Assembly: GCA_944474755.1 (NCBI GenBank)
Contig: OX104120.1
Coordinates: forward strand, 37,366,067-37,430,066
Reading direction: 5' to 3'
Length of the DNA: 64,000 nucleotides
Source of the DNA: Limnoperna fortunei
Taxonomy: Eukaryota > Mollusca > Bivalvia > Mytilida > Modiolidae
In this document: one piece after another, positions 1-12,500 of the stretch
Position numbering within the stretch: position 1 is the stretch's first letter
How the letters are laid out: each line of letters begins with the position of its first letter
Made by a program: the position numbers and the translations under genes
Notes under the pieces: generated by a model
Databases searched by the model: none
The model's input: only the letters and a program-made list of their open reading frames with translations
Told to the model about the DNA's origin: nothing

Positions 1-467
1 TTGGGAGTAATATATATCAGAAATCTATGAATTACCCTCAAATCCAGGGAGACTTTATTAATATGTGTAATATTAAGTCATCTGTTAATTAGTACCAACT
101 GAAGATGTTATTAAATTACCAAAGTACTTTGCAATTAGCTGTACTTAATATTGGCTTATACTTTGTTGTTATCCAGAACTTGTTCATAAACACGAGTATC
201 AGTTATGATTAATTCTTTTTTTTTGTTGTGATTTGAAAGTCCTATTTAGAGTACTCATAGAGATCATCTCTTTAAACGAAACTTTTAGTGCATTTGATAT
301 ATACTTTATTAAATGAAGGATCCCCCATTTTGAGCCTCATATTAGTACTGACTACCTGTGACTTGATAGTTAAGCAGCAATAGTTATTTGTTAAGTCAGT
401 GTTTAGGAATTTTGTCAACATTTTTTATTGAAATAATTTTTTTGCTGGAATACAATAATTTTGTTAA
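1..467. other. No gene recognised upstream of exon 1a
   Basis: AT-rich sequence without an open frame of note. It should hold the promoter and 5' UTR of exon 1a if that exon is real, but I see no TATA box or CpG cluster that I would call. Confidence 0.4.
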
Positions 468-519
468 ATGGAGCATCAAGATGATAATGAGAATGTTCAC
501 CTCAATGGATACGATGGAG
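468..519 (+). CDS. PLC-delta candidate first exon 1a
   Basis: An ATG at 468 follows directly on an in-frame TAA (465-467) and opens 17 codons plus one base ([17 protein letters not shown]), acidic and Asn/Asp-rich. It ends at a good donor (G|GTGAG at 520) in phase 1. Joined to the acceptor at 15298, the split codon reads GTG (Val) and continues into the PH domain. The intron would be 14.8 kb. The start context is moderate (T at -3, G at +4). Support comes from phase and splice signals only, so this is weaker than the internal exons. Confidence 0.6.
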
Positions 520-3500
520 GTGAGAATGTATTAATTAGTTATTTTTGTAGAAGTCTTTTTAAAGTTGCAACAAAGTATTTATCTTCTTTTTTCTGCATCA
601 GTGCTGAATTTATGTACATGTTGAACTTAAATACACTATATACAATAATATTATTAATGTACAGGTAGTAAAATAACTTTATGGGCCTAAATATGACAGG
701 TTGAATATGGTAACCCTAAAATTTATAGATAATTTTAAAAATATTAAAAACTGTAAAGTCACTGAAGATATGCTTAATAATAAGACCTTTGAGTAACTTT
801 ATTAAGAAGGTTAAGACCATCCTGTGATAAAGAACCAAACACTTTCTTATCTGTGATTGGTTTGGTGGGTGAAGGAAGGGTGTTGGCAGTCTGAGGGAGA
901 ATTCTTTTTCTCCCAAAGATGTACATAATTATTTTTCCAAAAGTAAACTTATTTTCTTTACAAACAATTGTCCCAAAAAATGTTGACTAAAATTTAGTTG
1001 ATTAAGTCAAAAATGTGAAATAATAATTTGTAAAACCAGCCATTTCTGGCAACATTAGGTATATATACTTTCTATATCATGTATTTTTGACAATGAAACA
1101 AGTTTTCCTTGTCTGTGTGTCAGAAAAAACTTCCAAGACACATGTCACTAATACTACAAGGTACAGGACCTATGGCTTTGAGTTTTTGGTGCACATTTTA
1201 CAAAAGTATACAAAAAATCTTCATGTAAAAAGGTCTTAGTTTTTATCTTTTGATGAGATTAATGGCTAATAGTTTTGTCTGGAGTTAAAGGGGACAGGGG
1301 GATAAGGGGATTAATTTTGTAAGTTGGTTGTCATTTTATAAGTTATAAATGATAAGTAAGCATTTGTTCATCTCTTTTACCTCAAGTAGTATGTTTTTGA
1401 GCAATTTTTACGTAAAAAAATATCATACACATTTCCATGATAAAGAAAGAAAATTTTTTACATTGTATTTAAGAAATTAGGCACTTTTGAATTTTGGTGC
1501 CAAGTAGAGCTAATTGTTACCCATTTTGAACTTGATTATGTGATGTTCAGCAAAACCTGAGCTTAGTACCAAATATAATTAGTTTATATGGCTTCCTGTC
1601 CCCCTTCCTCCCCCCCTGAAAAAAAAACAAACAAAAAAAACTGAAATAACTGGATGCCACAAAATAGCTGCATGTTGAAAAAAAACAATTTAAAATACAA
1701 CCAATGCATCTGTATAAAACATGAAGAGGTTCATGTTTAAGAATTGATTTTGTTGTTATGGTATTTGTTTTCATAAGCTTTTTTATGTTTTGAAGTATAC
1801 ATTACAGCTTTCATGCAGTTGGCAACATATTGACTGAAAAATTATTGTTTAACCGGTAGATTTAAAAGAACAAAATATCTATTTTAATTTACAAATTTAA
1901 GGTATGTTGGTCTCATATATCACTTGAAATCTTTAAAAATTCAGATGATACAAACACATACAATGCTCCGTGTTTGTGGTTAAATTACGGATGAACTTGT
2001 CTGTTTTTGTTTACATTTGAGGTTTATCTTATTTTATGGACATGAGACATCACCCACTAAACCAACAAACCTTTACAGCTAGGTCACATGGTTAAAATAA
2101 GTAAAAGAACTTTTGGCATACAACTGTAAAATGCAATTCTGATCATGCTTTTTTTGCTATATATAATACAACTGGTAGACTTTAAAGTGAACCACAACCT
2201 AACAACCATGTTGTAGCCAAGAAAAGGAAGAAAGTTGTATATAGTTTTAAAAATAATATGATGACTTTTGTGTAAATTTTGATGATGAGGGGCCTAGGAG
2301 TTGGGGGTGGGGGCAGCAAGCTATTATTCATCAAGCCTAATATACAGTGCGATAGATTCCAACATTAATTGACATTAAGGTTGCCCATTTTCTAGCTGAA
2401 TGTCTGGGGTTTACCTGGTACTCCACCTCCACTGGTCACCACAAAATACTCAGGCAAAATAGTTAAGCACGATTAGATAACAGTTGTGTGTTATGGTAGT
2501 TATGCCCCTTTAAAACAAAAAAAATTCTGTTAAAGCAGTGATCACATTTAAAATTTAAGTTGGTAAAAAGGGCTTTTTAAAGAGTATACCAAGTTTAAAA
2601 TAAAGTATTTATAAAAAAAATTAATTACCTAACTATTTATTCAATAGAAATGTCCGTTTTCAATGTAAAATTGACAAAAAATGTGCCCAGGAAATTTAAA
2701 TACATATACATGTATTGTTATTTCTGATAAGATTACAAGATCTTGCTAATTTATTTCTTTCAAGTTTTTGTTTCTACCATTACTAATTTATATATGTACT
2801 GATCATTTTAGTGGGGCCTGTAACAACCAATGAAAATCAAATTTAATGCTTGCATGGCTTCATACATTAGGTTTTGCTCTTGAATTTTTTTAAGAACAAC
2901 ATTTTGCATAAATCACTGAACTTATTGTAAATTGTGTGAAAATCTTCTTCAATAAATTACATTTGTAACCAATTGAAAGGAAAGAATTCAAATAATATAA
3001 TGTATCTACATACCCACTTTCATTTACCTGAAAAAAAATTCATTTATTTTTTTTTTCAAGTTCAATTACATTTTGTAGTGTTTGAAATTAAGTTTTCTTC
3101 TGAAATAAATATTTTTTTAGATGTTTTTAAAGATATGTCATTTAAATTATCTTTTTACAAAAAAGATCTATAGTCTTTGATGCGAAACAAATATTTAAGA
3201 ATACTTCCCGGTCTATAAACCCACCTATCACTTCATTCCCATTAAATACAGAGCAAATATCGTCAATTTAGCGAACTGATGTCATGTCACGTGTAGAAAA
3301 CATGTCAGCAAAAACAAAAATATACATATTTTACGTTATTATGCACTTTGTTTCACACATATATTTTGTGTGGTGATTTAAATTTGTGTGGTTGGAAAAA
3401 AAGTTCCTATATTGAGGATACTAAATATTTTAGTTGTAATTACCGTAATTGGTCGTATAAATTTTAACTTGGAAACAGACTTGTTAACAGTTGCAACTCT

Positions 3501-6500
3501 CTGCATAACATTTGGTATGGCATATCAAAAAATTGCCTCACTCAACACTGAGATTGTGCTTTTGCATCTCACTGCAGGCAGGTGCACTCGACTCTAATCT
3601 AATGGACAAGGATTGCCAGTTTTAATACCAAAGGTCTGATTTTTTTCCCGGGTACTCCTGCTTTCTCCCCCAAAAAAAACTGGACATCACGATGTACGGA
3701 TGAAACATAGTTGAAAGTGGCGTTAAACAATATTCAAACAAACAAAACAAACAAAAAATTGCCAGACTGAACTAACTTTTGTCTGACACTATGTTATTTT
3801 ATAGAGCCTTCATTTTAACATTTTTTTGACAGATGTTCAGACAATTTTGTCTTTATTTGCCTATCCATGAAACTATTTAGCTAGAAACATTGGTGGCTAA
3901 GTGGTTAAGGTAGTTAGTCATCTACTATTAATCAACACAGATTTGAGTTGCCTCAGTGGCAGAGTGGTTAAGGTATTAGTAATCATCTACAATTGATCAT
4001 GTGGTCTGTCAACACTGGGGTTGCGGGTTTAAGTCTCGCTACAGTCTAGTTGACAAGGATTCCCATTTTTTTTACAGCAGGTCCAGAGTTTACTCTGGGT
4101 ACTCCAGCTTCCTCCCTTAATAAAAACACCATGATATAGCTGAAAAATTGCTGAAAGTGGAGTTAAAACACCATTCAATCAAACAAAAATCAACACTGAC
4201 TGATTTGCTGGTTTAAGCCTTACTGCAGGCAGTGTGTGCTGGACAAAACCATTTTTGACAAGAATTGCCAGTGTTTCTGCCATAGGATGATGATAGGATA
4301 GAACTCTAGATATAGCTGGAAAATTAATGAAAGCCAACATTTATAATGTTAAAACATATTAAAATAAAAATTAAAACATTAATGTATGGAAAATAAGTCC
4401 ATAAGCATAGCAATCTAAAACCTAAGCACATGGTAAGTTAATAAATCTGTTATGTATTAAAGTTAATCTAAGTGTAGTGTAGTACAAATATTTAAAAAAA
4501 AATGTGTTGTCGACAAATCACAAAACTAAAAAAGGTTTATTACCTTTGTAAAAATATACAGTAGTAAAAATCTGCCTAAGAACAATGTTGAAGTAGAACT
4601 TTAGGTTCCTGGGTCCTACACTTAATAAAATAGTTAATTGACTTACAAGTTATATATCATTTTACCTTATTTGACATATGGGAGGGAACTCTATCGGGTA
4701 TATAATCTTACAATAAAATATTAACTTTCTTTCCATTTTACCTGCATCAGAATCATTTACATGTTTAAATTTTTTTATTGATGTTTTAGGTTTCAAGTAC
4801 CTGAAGAGAAAAAAATGTATTAAATAAATAATAAATTTGTTTAACAAAATACAAATTTGTTTTACAATGACTCGGAAGTGGTAAAAAAACTGAAGAGGTT
4901 GTGAGTATATTGAGTCTAAATGTGGACAATTAACTAACCTCACCCCATGTATTTCACACTTAATATTGGAATAAGAATGGAAAAAATAATAAAAAAGACA
5001 TAAGAGTAAAAAAAATATTAAAAAAGACATCTTAGTGTTTGATTGTATCATCTATGGTTTTCATGATTTGATGTTTTTATTGGTCTTATCCTCAATATAG
5101 CTAAAATACTGCTATATTATTCCAATTTAATCAGCTAATCACTGATTCGGGCCCTCAGTTGCTGAGTGGGAAAGGTAGTTCGTCTTCTTTTGATCACATG
5201 GTCGGTCAATACTGCGATTGTGGGTTTGAGTCTCGCCGCAGACAGGGCGCGCTCGAATCATATCTTAATTAGTTTTCCAATCAAAGGTGGGGTTTTCTCA
5301 GGGTGAACTGGCTTTCTTCCCCCCATCCCCCCAAAAAAAACAAAAAAAAACTGTATGCCATGATATAGCTGAAAAATAGCTGAAAGTGCCCTTAAAGAAC
5401 ATTCAAACAAACAATAAGTGAATCACTATAAAGGGTCCAAAGTTCCATTTTTTATTTTCATTATTTTGTTTTACAAACAAATTTTTCACCCACCTGGCAG
5501 TTTTAAGAAATTATTTGAAGAGTTTTTATTTCCATAGCAGATTTATCTAGTTCATTTTTGCCAAGCAAAATATGTGTGCTGAAGGGAAACTTTTTTCTTA
5601 TTTCCATAAGAATACAGTGAAAAACAAAAAATGTTAGATTTGACAACTTGCTTTATATTTCCTTCCTCAGTTTGGGTCACTGGTATCAAGCATAGATGGT
5701 GTATCGTGTTTCTCTAATAGTAAAAAATAAAAAAATATCATATTTAAAGAGACTCCATCATAGCAATAGTCTAGTACTGTTCATTTGACACTGAATGATG
5801 GGAGATAACTCATCACAGGTATTTCAAAACAAAACAATCCTTTTCATATCTGTGTGGACTGTAAAAGTGACCTAGGAGTAACAAAAATGTCCTGCACTAG
5901 AGGGGAGGAGGAACATTATCATCCTCCTGATCAAAAATTTTATGATGCACTGAAAAAGAAACTTTTACCAGCTTTGAAAGAGTTTGGTGAGTTATTTTTA
6001 GAATATATTGTTGAACTATTGAGAATTTTACCTGTGTGTTTACATAGTATATAAACAAAGTTTACCTTGAGAAAATGAGGAAATTCTAAAGTATGTGTGT
6101 TTGCTTAAAATTAAAATCTGTATCCTAGGAAGAATCATTTTTATTATATTATGTAATAATAAAAGTGTCTTTAAGTCATTTGAAAATGTGACACTTTTTA
6201 ATCTGATTGTTTCAGATATTTAGAGATAAAAATTATCTTTGACTGGAGGGGGTAATTTTATACAATAACAGAATTTTCTTCAGTTATCTGAATGTCTGTT
6301 AGTTTCTGCGGTTATGTAATGTACATGGCACCCTCCAACCATTGTGTATACATATGATTTGTGTATAAATATGTGTACACATATGGTTCCAAAACTTTGT
6401 ATTTTGTGTGCTGTGATAAAACACAGATGGGGAAAGGTTTGGATTTTAACATTTTTCAGAAATTTGCATTGCAAAAACAGTGGTGTATAATGGATAAATG

Positions 6501-9500
6501 ACCTTACATTTTTTAAAAGACAGAAAACACATTTATAAAATTTTCAGACAATTTTATTTGCCATTAATAACATAATACAACTGACATGTCCCTTGCATAT
6601 TTCATTATAATTCTTTTAAAAAATTATGTCAAGACAATATGTTGTCAGGTTGACACCAGAAAACAATTTATTCTTTATAATTATTAATTTTTTTCTCAGT
6701 ATTCATTTTTCGTTGTTTCATTATTACAACCCTAATTGTTCAGAGTGTTCTAAATTTAATGAAAGATTTTTAACTGTTTAAATGATAGTTGTCTTAAGAA
6801 TGTCCAAGGTCACAAACATAATTTGTTAAATTTAATGAAATTATTTAATTAATTAAACATGGTTTTTAGTATAGTTTATTTTTTAATAGTTTATTAAAAT
6901 CTCACCACATAGATGTACATATATTTTAAATATGACAGTATACAATAAAATACTGTATATAAGTAAAATGCATGTGCCATTCTGGAAAGAATAATGAGAA
7001 ACTGTTGAAAGATTCAAAACCTTGAAAAATACAAGAATTCATGCATACATAATATTACTTTGAAATGAAATACTATTCGCTATAAGCATGAGCATTTACC
7101 GTTGGTAAGGTACATTTAAAACAGAACAAATACTATCATATTTACACATTTAAAGAAATGCCATTACATTGTATCAATTTCTTAAAGATTTGACAATCGC
7201 CTTGGATTTAAGGTATGTTATGCTGTATTCTGAGATTTTTCTTTCAAAATTCCTTGATAATTAATAAAGTATTAAAAACATACATTATATATTAAAATTG
7301 TAAGCTAGCTTAATTAAAATTAATTTACAACAGGATATAGGGATAGAAGCATAGTAGATATATACATATTTAATAATAAGGTGGGGGATTTCCTTATCCT
7401 TTCTGTGAAATTGACAACAGGAAGTGGTAATACGGAATGTACATTGGATAACAACAATAATGATAATAATAAAATAATAATAATTATATTTTTATTGTCA
7501 TATAAACATATGTTTGTGACCAAAAAAAAAAAAAAAACAAGAAAAAAACAAGTACATAATACTGACCAAAGAAAAAGAACAATATGAATGTTAATCCTCT
7601 TTTGCCCTCAGTTCAAATGACTCTTTTGTTTGTTTGTTTGATGGTGTTTAACGCCACTTTCAGCAATTTTTCAGCTATATCATGGCGTCCAGTTTTTATT
7701 GGGGGAGGAAGCCGGAGTACCCGGAGAAAACCCCCGACCTGCGGTAGGAAAACTGGCAATCCTTGTCAATTAGTAGACGAACTACCTTGACCACTCGGCC
7801 ACCGAGGCCCCCAAATGACTGTTTTAAAAAGGATCCAATTAATTTCACATGTTCATGGCTTGAACAAATATTAAAATTATTGTTTACCAGACATCAATTG
7901 ATGGGGGTGGGACATTTTTCAATTCCTGGCAGTCAATATAGGCTTCTTATTCATTTTATTCATTGTTCATAAATGTGTATTGATGCTTTTGTCAAAAGCT
8001 AAATGTTTAACAAGTCCAATTTGGATAGAGAATCAAAATTGATCCTTTTTGTTGAAAAAAGTACAAAATAGTGAAAAATAAACAAAACAAACATGTACTA
8101 CACTTTGTATCAAATTATTGATTGATTTTGTCACTGTGTAAAGTTCAAAATAAACATTGCATACCTTTAATTGACCTTAGAAGTTTTTATGGATTTATTT
8201 TTTGAAAACTTGTATAAAAAATTCTTGGCTATGTGTGTGCTGTGGTCAGATGACCTTAAACCAAATACATGTATAAAATGATAATCCTAGATAGGTTATC
8301 ATTGTTAAAGTGTTGTAGCTGTTTTATCAATTTGGTTGAATAAATACAAGTTTCACGATTCTTTGTTTTTAATGAATTTAAAATGGATAGAATTATAAAT
8401 CCATGGAAAAATGGCTATGATCCAAAAAGTAAGTATTATTATAATTAAATAATTGTTTTTCTTTATTACTGATTTATTTCTAATGATATAAATAAATAAT
8501 TTTTCTTAGAATTGTTTTGAATTCTAAAGTTAACATGTACTAGTACCATTGTACTCTGTATATTATGATTTGTCTGCTTGTTAGGAATACTTAATCCAAA
8601 GCCATGAAAAATTCACCAAATACATGTACATTTAAATGTGTTCAAGCACAGTGTTAATCTTACAAAATAACAAACAAACAAATAATTCAATTTATGTGTT
8701 TTCATTTTTTTATTGTTTAAATTCTGTATATCAGTATTAAATTGATTTTTTGAACCAAAATGTTAAACTGGAAATTCCTGCAGGGTGAGGAGGGGGGAGT
8801 CGGGATTCTTACCAAGTACATGTGTACTTTAGTTTCCATTAACACAAACTGGATGCTATAACAAAGTTAATGAAACTGATGTAAAGTCACATAAAAACAG
8901 AGGAAGCTGCAGCTGACAACGGCTCTGTAAATGAACTTTGACTGAGGGAGAGGAAAATAGTTTTTATTTTGATATTTGACTGCGCCAAACTGTAGCATAG
9001 ACAGTGAATTTATTATTCAATGGAATTTTAATATTGGAGCTGTATTTAAAAAGCAGTTTCATATAGAATTTATAAATAAATTTATTCAGATAATTTATTA
9101 AATGTATTGGGTATTTTTTTATCTGATTGTCCAAAGCCTATTTCTGGACTATTTTATGGGTGTAATGGAGTTTCCATGAGTACCCTTCGGATTTTCTAAA
9201 TTTGCAAAAAATTTTATCTGACATGGCACCCTGAAAATTTAATGTGATATACGTGAAATTATTCCAGTCGTTTTGAGGGGTCTTTCATTACTCAACGAAA
9301 CTTGGTGCCTAAGTGAGAGCAAAAAATGTCAATAGTTTCCCCTATACAAAAATAATTAAGAGGCCGTTGTCAATTTGACAACGGCTCTGTAAATGAACTT
9401 TGACTGAGGGAAAGGAAAATAGTTCTTATTTTGATATTTGACTGCGCCAAACTGTAGCATAGACAGTGGATTTATTATTCAATGGAATTTTAATATTGGA

Positions 9501-12500
9501 GCTGTATTTAAAAAGCAGTTTCATATAGAATTTATAAATAAATTTATTCAGATAATTTATTAAATGTATTGGGTATTTTTTTATCTGATTGTTCAAAGCC
9601 TATTTCTGGACTATTTTATGGGTGTAATGGAGTTTCCATGAGTACCCTTCGGATTTTCTAAATTTGCAAAAAATTTTATCTGACATGGCACCCTGAAAAT
9701 TTAATGTGATATACGTGAAATTATTCCAGTCGTTTTGAGGGGTCTTTCATTACTCAACGAAACTTGGTGCCTAAGTGAGAGCAAAAAATGTCAATAGTTT
9801 CCCCTATACAAAAATAATTAAGAGGCCGTTGTCAATTTGACAACGGCTCTGTAAATGAACTTTGACTGAGGGAGAGGAAAATAGTTCTTATTTTGATATT
9901 TGACTGCGCCAAACTGTAGCATAGACAGTGGATTTATTATTCAATGGAATTTTAATATTGGAGCTGTATTTAAAAAGCAGTTTCATATAGAATTTATAAA
10001 TAAATTTATTCAGATAATTTATTAAATGTATTGGGTATTTTTTTATCTGATTGTTCAAAGCCTATTTCTGGACTATTTTATGGATGTAAGGGAGTTTCCA
10101 TGAGTACCCTTCGGATTTTCTAAATTTGCAAAAAATTTTATCTGACATGGCACCCCGAAAATTTAATGTGATATACGTGAAATTATTCCGGTCGTTTTGA
10201 GGGGTACGTCTCTCATTACTCAACGAAACTTGGTGCCTAAGTGAGAGCAAAAAATGTCAATAGTTTCCCCTATACAAAAATAATTAAGAGGCCGTTGTCA
10301 GCTTATAATAAGAAAAATACTGTAACTGCTAATGGTTAAAGAAGTGGGAGGTTTGGCATGCCATAAAACCTGGTTTCTTTTGAAATGCCTGTACCAATCA
10401 GGACCATTGCTGTAGCTGTTATATTGTTGGTTCTTGGTTCTAGAGGACTGATTTGTGGAGTGTCTTCTTGACAGTTTCCTTGGTGTCTGGTATTTTGTTT
10501 ATATCTTCATTCATATTACAAGTAACCCATACAAAAAGTGGAGCTGTCCCACTTGCAGTACAAAGATCAGCCTTGCACCAATCTGAAAGTAGGGTAACTG
10601 CTAAATTTAAATCATATGAACCCATGAATAAAGTGAAGCAAAGTCCTACTTACTGTAAAAAGGTCAGCCTTATACTAGAAATCTGGAAGTGGTATATGGG
10701 TTACTGCTTATTGTTAATCATAGTAACCCATGTATAAATGTTAAAGGGAGCCAAGTCCTACTTACTGTAAAAAGGTCAGCCCTATAATCTGATATATACA
10801 GTAACTCCTAATATTGTAAATCTTATAACTAGTAACCAACGTATAAATGTTAAAGGGAGCCAAGTCCTACTGACTGTAAAAAGGTCAGCCCTATAATCTG
10901 ATATATACGGTAACTCCTAATATTGTAAATCTTATAACTAGTAACCAACGTATAAATGTTAAAGGGAGCCAAGTCCTACTGACTGTAAAAAGGTCAGCCC
11001 TATAATCTGATATATACAGTAACTCCTAATATTGTAAATCTTATAACTAGTAACCAACGTATAAATGTTAAAGGGAGCCAAGTCCTACTGACTGTAAAAA
11101 GGTCAGCCCTATAATCTGATATATACGGTAACTCCTAATATTGTAAATCTAGTAACCAATGTATGTATAGAATGTTTGTAAATACATGTACTGTACGTAT
11201 TTTAAAGATTGTTGTCCAGAAAATTAGACCTATCAATGAATGATAGTACAACTTCACCAAAATATATTCAGTACAGATATACTCTGAAAGATTACACTTA
11301 ATGTCCTTGAAATATCATTGGTCTGTTTTTGAGTTAGTAACACAAACACGTTTTTGAGCAGTATGCAAGAAATAAATGTAGAGGGTTGAGAGGCACTTAA
11401 TGAAGTGGTAGCCATGATTAATTGGATATTTAATTATAAGTATATCATTTTATCCATTGCAATTAACTAAAAAAACCATGATTTATTGGATATTTAATCA
11501 TAGGTATATTATTTTATCCATTGAAATTAACTCAACGCATCAGTGAGGGTTTAATTTACAATACTCATTAATTGTAGTCCAATTTCATACCATACATGTA
11601 GGTTCTTGTATAAAATTACATCATGAGGTTAGTATCTCCAGGTTGTGTTTTATATTCAATTTTAGCATGAATTATTCTTTAAATTTATGGATCAGCCAAA
11701 TTATAAAAATTAATATCTAAGTGATCAATGAACAAATTTATACACCTTTTATTCATATTTTATGTAAATGTGTGTCCACCAATCATATAAAACCAAGCAC
11801 TGTTCAATGTGTAACCGTATTGTATATGAAGATTGCTAAAGTAAATAATAGGTTTTACTGTTGCAAAATGGGTTTATCTGTGGATGTTTAGAACATATAC
11901 ATTTGGATGTTCATTGGCTACATGTAATAATAAAAAATGACTTGTTGGATTTCAAGAAATCCATTCAACAAATTTCTCCTTACACTGGATCATGTTGACC
12001 TTGTTGACTATTAACCTCTGAAAACTGGAGTTTGTTGTTTCAGTTGATGTCAGCTCATAAAAAATTCTCTGACCATCTTATTGATTAATTGATCATTATT
12101 AGGAAATCCATCTTTCTTAAAACAGATACACTGACCCAATTCTGGCTTTCTTCTTTCTGGATCTAATTAGAGGCAGGTACTGGTTACCTGTTGGCAGCAC
12201 CAGAGTGCATCCATAATTTTTGATTCAGTTTACTTTGTTTGTTTGTCTTCATCTGGAATGATTGGTAATTGCCTTTTGACTTTCAGCTTTCTTTGGTCAG
12301 TTTTTTCTCTTAATTTGGTGGCTCATGCAAAAGTGAAACAAATTAATTATGAATTTCATACAGAATGTTAGTTAATCATATTCCATTATAAATTAAAATG
12401 GCTGTAATTAAGAAACAATAAACAAATTTGCACAAAATGATAAAAAATATAACTGTTAACCTCTCAGAAATGATTATTTTATTAAGAAAACTTATTTGGT

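Noticed and set aside
3388..3597. 69-codon frame with hydrophobic start as a small gene
   Set aside because: It begins with GTG, runs into a SINE copy, and has no recognisable features.
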